A stretch of 64,000 nt of DNA from NCBI RefSeq assembly GCF_030654605.1, contig NZ_JAURXB010000169.1, forward strand, positions 1-64,000, in the 5' to 3' direction. Shown here one piece after another: positions 60,792 to 64,000 of the stretch. A program made the position numbers and the translations under genes. Numbering within the stretch: position 1 is the stretch's first letter; the number at the start of each line of letters is the position of its first letter. Below the pieces are notes generated by a model. That model did no database searches. It was not told the DNA's origin and saw nothing but the letters and a program-made list of their open reading frames with translations. This DNA comes from Bradyrhizobium sp. GTDB lineage: Bacteria > Pseudomonadota > Alphaproteobacteria > Rhizobiales > Xanthobacteraceae.

Positions 60792-61822
60792 GACGCCTGC
60801 GCATTCTGGTGCTGATGCACCCGGACTTCATGCCGCCGGACTCCGCCGACGGGTACACCGCGCAGGAAATCAACGTATGGAAAACCGAATTCGACGTCGT
60901 GAGCACCTTGCGTGCGGCCGGCCATGAGGTTCGTCCGCTCGGCGTGCAGGAGGAAATCAAGCCGGTGCGCGAGGCGATCGAAAGCTTCAAACCGCATATC
61001 GTGTTCACGTTGCTGGAGGAGTTCCACAACAAGTCGGTGTTTGACCAGCACATCGCGAGCTATCTCGAGCTGATGAAGATCCCGTATACCGGGTGTAACC
61101 CGCGCGGCCTGATCCTGGCGCGCGGCAAGGACCTGTCCAAGACGCTGGTGCAGCATCGCCGGATCGCGGTGCCGGCCTTTGCCGTGTTCCCGATGCGCCG
61201 CAAGGTCAAACGGCCGCCGCGCCTTGCGCTGCCGTTGATCGTCAAGAGCCTGAGCGAGGACGGATCCTTCGGGATCTCGCAGGCGTCGATCGTCGATACC
61301 GACGAAAAGCTCGCAGAGCGCGTCGCCTTCGTTCACGATCGGCTTGGAACGGCCGCCATCGCCGAACAGTACATCGAGGGACGTGAGCTGTATGTCGCGG
61401 TGCTCGGCAACAATCGGCTGCGCGCCCTGCCGGTGTGGGAATTGAAATTCGGCAGCATGGGCGGGCAGGGGGCACGGCAGATAGCCACCGAAAAGGCCAA
61501 ACACGATCCCGGTTATCAGGAACGCGTGGGAATTGTAGACGGGCCGGCCAACGACCTTGCGCCGGAGGTGTCTGCCCGCATCCAGCGAACAGCGAAACGC
61601 ATCTACCGCACCCTGAAGCTCGATGGCTACGCACGCATCGACTTTCGCCTCGCTGCCGATAGCACTCCGTATTTCATCGAAGCCAATCCCAATCCGGAAA
61701 TAGCGAAGAGCCAGGAGTTCGCTACAGCCGCCCGGCACGACGGGCTTGACTACCCCGACCTGCTGCATCGCATTCTGGCCCTCGGAATCAGCCGGGCAAA
61801 GGCCGGCGCATCCGTAGGCTGA
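60788..61822 (+). CDS. ATP-grasp domain protein, D-Ala-D-Ala ligase-like
   Basis: A 344-residue ATP-grasp enzyme resembling Ddl and RimK-type ligases, which join a carboxylate to an amine. ATP-binding K153 and the glycine loop are in LPLIVKSLSEDGSFGIS, the adenine-contacting Glu is in AEQYIEGRELY, and the Mg ligands are D285 (RIDFRL) and E298/N300 (FIEANPNPEIA). The N-terminal domain (RRLRILVLMHPDFMPPDS) is not that of canonical Ddl and the substrate loop differs, so cell-wall D-Ala-D-Ala synthesis is unlikely. It is translationally coupled to the zinc metallopeptidase, suggesting a shared peptide or amide substrate. Confidence 0.88.
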   Translation: MRRLRILVLMHPDFMPPDSADGYTAQEINVWKTEFDVVSTLRAAGHEVRPLGVQEEIKPVREAIESFKPHIVFTLLEEFHNKSVFDQHIASYLELMKIPYTGCNPRGLILARGKDLSKTLVQHRRIAVPAFAVFPMRRKVKRPPRLALPLIVKSLSEDGSFGISQASIVDTDEKLAERVAFVHDRLGTAAIAEQYIEGRELYVAVLGNNRLRALPVWELKFGSMGGQGARQIATEKAKHDPGYQERVGIVDGPANDLAPEVSARIQRTAKRIYRTLKLDGYARIDFRLAADSTPYFIEANPNPEIAKSQEFATAARHDGLDYPDLLHRILALGISRAKAGASVG

Positions 61823-61867
61823 AAGGCAACGCAAAATGGTCGTGCATTGGAATCAACCTCCCTCAAT

Positions 61868-61956
61868 ATCATTGCGAGGAGCCCTTGCGACGAAGCAATC
61901 CATCTCGGTTACCGGCGCCGCTGTGAAATGGATTGCTTCGCTGCACTCGCAATGAT
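61868..61956. repeat. Intergenic palindrome, ATTGCGAG...GAAGCAATCC family
   Basis: Left arm atcattgcgaggagcccttgc then gaagcaatccat; right arm atggattgcttcgctgcactc then gcaatgat. It lies between the ATP-grasp and HD-GYP genes on a same-strand gap. Confidence 0.88.
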
Positions 61957-62099
61957 GTTGATGGGCCATACCGCATTCCCATAATCGTTAAACTTGTAAT
62001 GTTCGCGCTAGCTTCGCATTCACGATGCCCATTAAGCCCCGAAGAACCCCTCGTCATGTAGCCTTGGTTGCAAGTTCGCCGACGCCATACCGAGGTTCC

Positions 62100-63194
62100 A
62101 TGACTGCCCCAGCCCCCCAGTCTTCGTCCAAACGCCGGTTGCTGCTGGCGTCGGACCGGAGCGATCAGAGCAGTGAGCTGGCCAGCATCCTGCAGACGGT
62201 GAGCGAGGTCGATACCGTCTCGATGGCCGATCTTCCCGACGCGCCCAGCCAGTTCGCGGGTGTCGTGGTCGATATCAATCTGCGGTCGCCCGAATGCGTC
62301 CAGCTGGTCCGCAACAAGCTGCGCTCGGAGCCCTACCGCGCGATGCCGCGGCTGTTCGTTCTGGCCGACGCGCTTCATCACGGCTCGATGCAGGCCTGGG
62401 CGCTCGGTGCCACCGATACCATCGCGCGGCCGTTCGATGCGCAGGCCATTCTGCAGCGCATCCGCGCGGCGTTTCCCGATACTCACGGATATGACGCCAC
62501 CGATCGCGGCAAGGCGCTGAACCGGGGCGTCGAGGCCGCGCATGCGGTGTTGGTCAAGATGTTCGAGAAGCTTCCGCAGGGTACGCCGCTGCAGTTCAGC
62601 GACGTCGTGGCGGCCGAAAGCAAAATTCTCAAGGCCATCAAGCACTCGTCGCTGCGCGAATGGCTGACCACGGTCGGCTGCCACCACACCGACACCTATC
62701 GCCATTGCCTGTTCGTCACCGGCTTTGCCGTCGCGTTCGCGCAGCATCTCGGCATGCGCGACGACGATCAGCGCCGGCTGGCGCGCGCCGCCCTGCTGCA
62801 TGATGTCGGCAAGGCCTTCATTCCCGTTGATATCCTCGACAAGCCGGGACCGCTGACATCAGCGGAAGTGAGCGAAGTACGCCAGCATCCGCGCCGCGGC
62901 TTCGACGCGCTGGCGGCCCAGGGCGGCTTCCCGCCGGAAATGCTGGACGTGGTCCTGCATCATCACGAACTTCTCGACGGGTCAGGCTATCCCAACGCCC
63001 TGCGCGGCAATCAGATCAGCGACATCGTGCGGCTGATCACGATCGTGGATATCTACGCGGCGCTGGTGGAGAAGCGCGCCTACCGGATGCAATATACCCA
63101 CGCCGGGGCGTTTGCGATGATGGAGGAGATGGGAGACAGGCTTGATCAACATCTGCTCCAGGCGTTCCGTCCGATCGCGTTCGGGTATCATTGA
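62100..63194 (+). CDS. Receiver-like/HD-GYP domain protein (putative c-di-GMP phosphodiesterase)
   Basis: A 364-residue protein with an N-terminal receiver-like domain (about 12-125) and a C-terminal HD-GYP phosphodiesterase domain (about 190-360). HD is H234-D235 (LLHDVGKAF); HHE at 288-290 and DGSGYP at 293-298 complete the HD-GYP signature, so c-di-GMP hydrolysis is likely. In the receiver, D58 (VVVDINL) is present but the conserved Lys before the C-terminal Pro is Arg (R110-P111), and the first acidic pair is Ser-Asp, so phosphorylation is doubtful. ATG 62100 has GAGG upstream; an ATG 25 codons earlier is less likely. Confidence 0.88.
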   Translation: MTAPAPQSSSKRRLLLASDRSDQSSELASILQTVSEVDTVSMADLPDAPSQFAGVVVDINLRSPECVQLVRNKLRSEPYRAMPRLFVLADALHHGSMQAWALGATDTIARPFDAQAILQRIRAAFPDTHGYDATDRGKALNRGVEAAHAVLVKMFEKLPQGTPLQFSDVVAAESKILKAIKHSSLREWLTTVGCHHTDTYRHCLFVTGFAVAFAQHLGMRDDDQRRLARAALLHDVGKAFIPVDILDKPGPLTSAEVSEVRQHPRRGFDALAAQGGFPPEMLDVVLHHHELLDGSGYPNALRGNQISDIVRLITIVDIYAALVEKRAYRMQYTHAGAFAMMEEMGDRLDQHLLQAFRPIAFGYH

Positions 63195-63221
63195 GGGTTA
63201 CGGCGAGCACCAACCATCGTT

Positions 63222-63343
63222 CGTCATTGCGAGGAGCTCTTGCGACGAAGCAATCCAGCTTTGCCAAGGCAAGCAAGATGGATTGCTTCGCGGAGCCTGT
63301 CATCCTGCGGCGCTTCGCGCCGACCCGCTGGCTCGCAATGACG
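63222..63343. repeat. Intergenic palindrome, ATTGCGAG...GAAGCAATCC family (long form)
   Basis: Same layout as 17556-17675: left arm cgtcattgcgaggagctcttgc and gaagcaatcc, then gatggattgcttcgcggagcc, an inserted gcggcgcttcgcgccg hairpin, and right arm ggctcgcaatgacg. It lies between convergent genes. Confidence 0.9.
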
Positions 63344-63376
63344 TCGAGAGGGCTTTGCCCGATCTCTAACGGCTCG

Positions 63377-64000
63377 CTAATCCAGCAGCTTCCGCAACTC
63401 CGCCTTCGCCACCTTCTCCAGCGTCGAGCGCGGCATCTCGTCGACGAAGTGGATTTCGCGCGGCACCTTGAAGTCGGCCAGCGCGCTGCGGCAGGCAGCC
63501 ATCACGGTGTCGTGCAGGTCCTTCGGCGCGCCCTCGACGCCGGCGACGGGAATGATGAACACGACAGGCACCTCGTCGAGCATCGAGTGCTTCTTCGCCA
63601 CCACCGCGGCCTCGCGCACGCCCGGCACCACCGCGATCACCTGCTCGATCTCGGAGGCCGCGACGTTCTCGCCGCCGACCTTCAGCATGTCCTTGGCGCG
63701 GTCGCCGAACTTTATGAATCCGTGGTCCAGCAGAGTGACCCGGTCGCCGGTGATGAAATAGCCGTGCTCGTCGTAACTCTCCCGCGTCGCCTTCTCGTTG
63801 TGCAGGTACTCCTGGAACAGCGACAACCCGGGAATGCCCTTGATCAGCAGATTGCCGGTGTCGCCGACCGCCGTCGGCGCGCCGTCGTCATCGGTGATGC
63901 GGATGGCGTATTCCGCAGCAGCCCGGCCGATCGACATCGGAATGTTGGGCTGGTCGACTTCGCCGACGATGCCGTGGGTGATGGTCTCGGTCATGCCCCA
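63377..64000 (-). CDS. AMP-dependent acyl-CoA ligase, C-terminal part (cut by window edge)
   Basis: The frame is open to the right edge; only the last 207 residues are inside the window, starting with the A5-type motif WGMTET. The hinge and C-terminal domain are seen: YFITGDRVTLLDHGFIKFGDRAKDMLKVGGENVAASEIEQV and the catalytic Lys region PRSTLEKVAKAELR. It activates a carboxylic acid to its CoA ester; substrate unknown. The stop codon is 33 bases from the end of a palindromic repeat. Confidence 0.92.
   Translation of the reverse strand, partial: WGMTETITHGIVGEVDQPNIPMSIGRAAAEYAIRITDDDGAPTAVGDTGNLLIKGIPGLSLFQEYLHNEKATRESYDEHGYFITGDRVTLLDHGFIKFGDRAKDMLKVGGENVAASEIEQVIAVVPGVREAAVVAKKHSMLDEVPVVFIIPVAGVEGAPKDLHDTVMAACRSALADFKVPREIHFVDEMPRSTLEKVAKAELRKLLD

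Noticed and set aside
60788..61822. Cell-wall D-alanine-D-alanine ligase (ddl)
   Set aside because: The ATP-grasp core matches, but the N-terminal domain and substrate loop do not look like Ddl, and it is coupled to a metallopeptidase rather than to mur genes.
59513..63343. CRISPR array, because of recurrent repeats
   Set aside because: Copies are far apart, each is a palindrome, and there are no evenly spaced unique spacers.

Overview
This window is about 64 kb of GC-rich chromosome from an alphaproteobacterium, most likely a Bradyrhizobium or Rhodopseudomonas relative (Nitrobacteraceae). The evidence is the gene order, the codon-position GC bias, the alpha-type Fur, PhoH-YbeY-CorC-Lnt and adenosine kinase genes, an EcfG-type stress promoter, and several families of intergenic palindromes. 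Genus is inferred from general resemblance and was not tested. No tRNA, rRNA, CRISPR array, prophage or intact insertion sequence was seen.

Left part (1-19.4 kb). The window opens on the 3' end of a group II intron (domains V and VI), followed by a PhyH-family dioxygenase gene. A long leftward block of housekeeping genes follows: trmB, an M20 peptidase, a PraR-like XRE regulator, lnt, a CorC-like CBS protein, ybeY, phoH, miaB, a HAD hydrolase, fur, rimI, tsaB, an Nfu protein, a universal stress protein, trpS and murJ. Many of these genes overlap or nearly touch, so they are probably co-transcribed. A PfkB adenosine kinase and an acyl-CoA synthetase end this part.

Middle part (19.5-38.7 kb). 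These are accessory metabolic and signalling genes. They include two beta-lactamase-fold serine hydrolases, a small hypothetical protein behind a candidate EcfG promoter, an NAD(P)-dependent aldehyde dehydrogenase (gabD-like), a SulP-STAS-cNMP transporter, an enoyl-CoA hydratase, purC, a pirin and a GAF hybrid histidine kinase. They also include a GNAT, a membrane-anchored AraC regulator, an MmgE/PrpD protein, an HCCA isomerase-like protein, a DUF2867 protein and a MATE exporter.

Replication part (38.7-50.7 kb). rpsT, dnaA, dnaN, recF, gyrB and a murA-type gene all lie on the minus strand. A large secreted repeat protein of unknown function sits between recF and gyrB. A 1.2 kb gene-free region separates rpsT from dnaA; it has several small hairpins but no consensus DnaA box that I could find. 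The MurA has Asp where most MurA proteins carry the fosfomycin-reactive Cys.

Right part (51-64 kb). This holds a small membrane protein, msrA, a Wza-like export lipoprotein, a tripartite tricarboxylate binding protein, a dienelactone hydrolase, a small secreted protein and an alpha/beta hydrolase. It continues with a two-subunit molybdenum hydroxylase (isoquinoline 1-oxidoreductase type), a coupled zinc metallopeptidase and ATP-grasp ligase, a REC-HD-GYP protein, and the 3' part of an acyl-CoA ligase cut by the window edge. The zincin plus ATP-grasp pair is the best candidate for an undescribed system. Intergenic gaps across the window repeatedly carry palindromic repeats of at least six different families.
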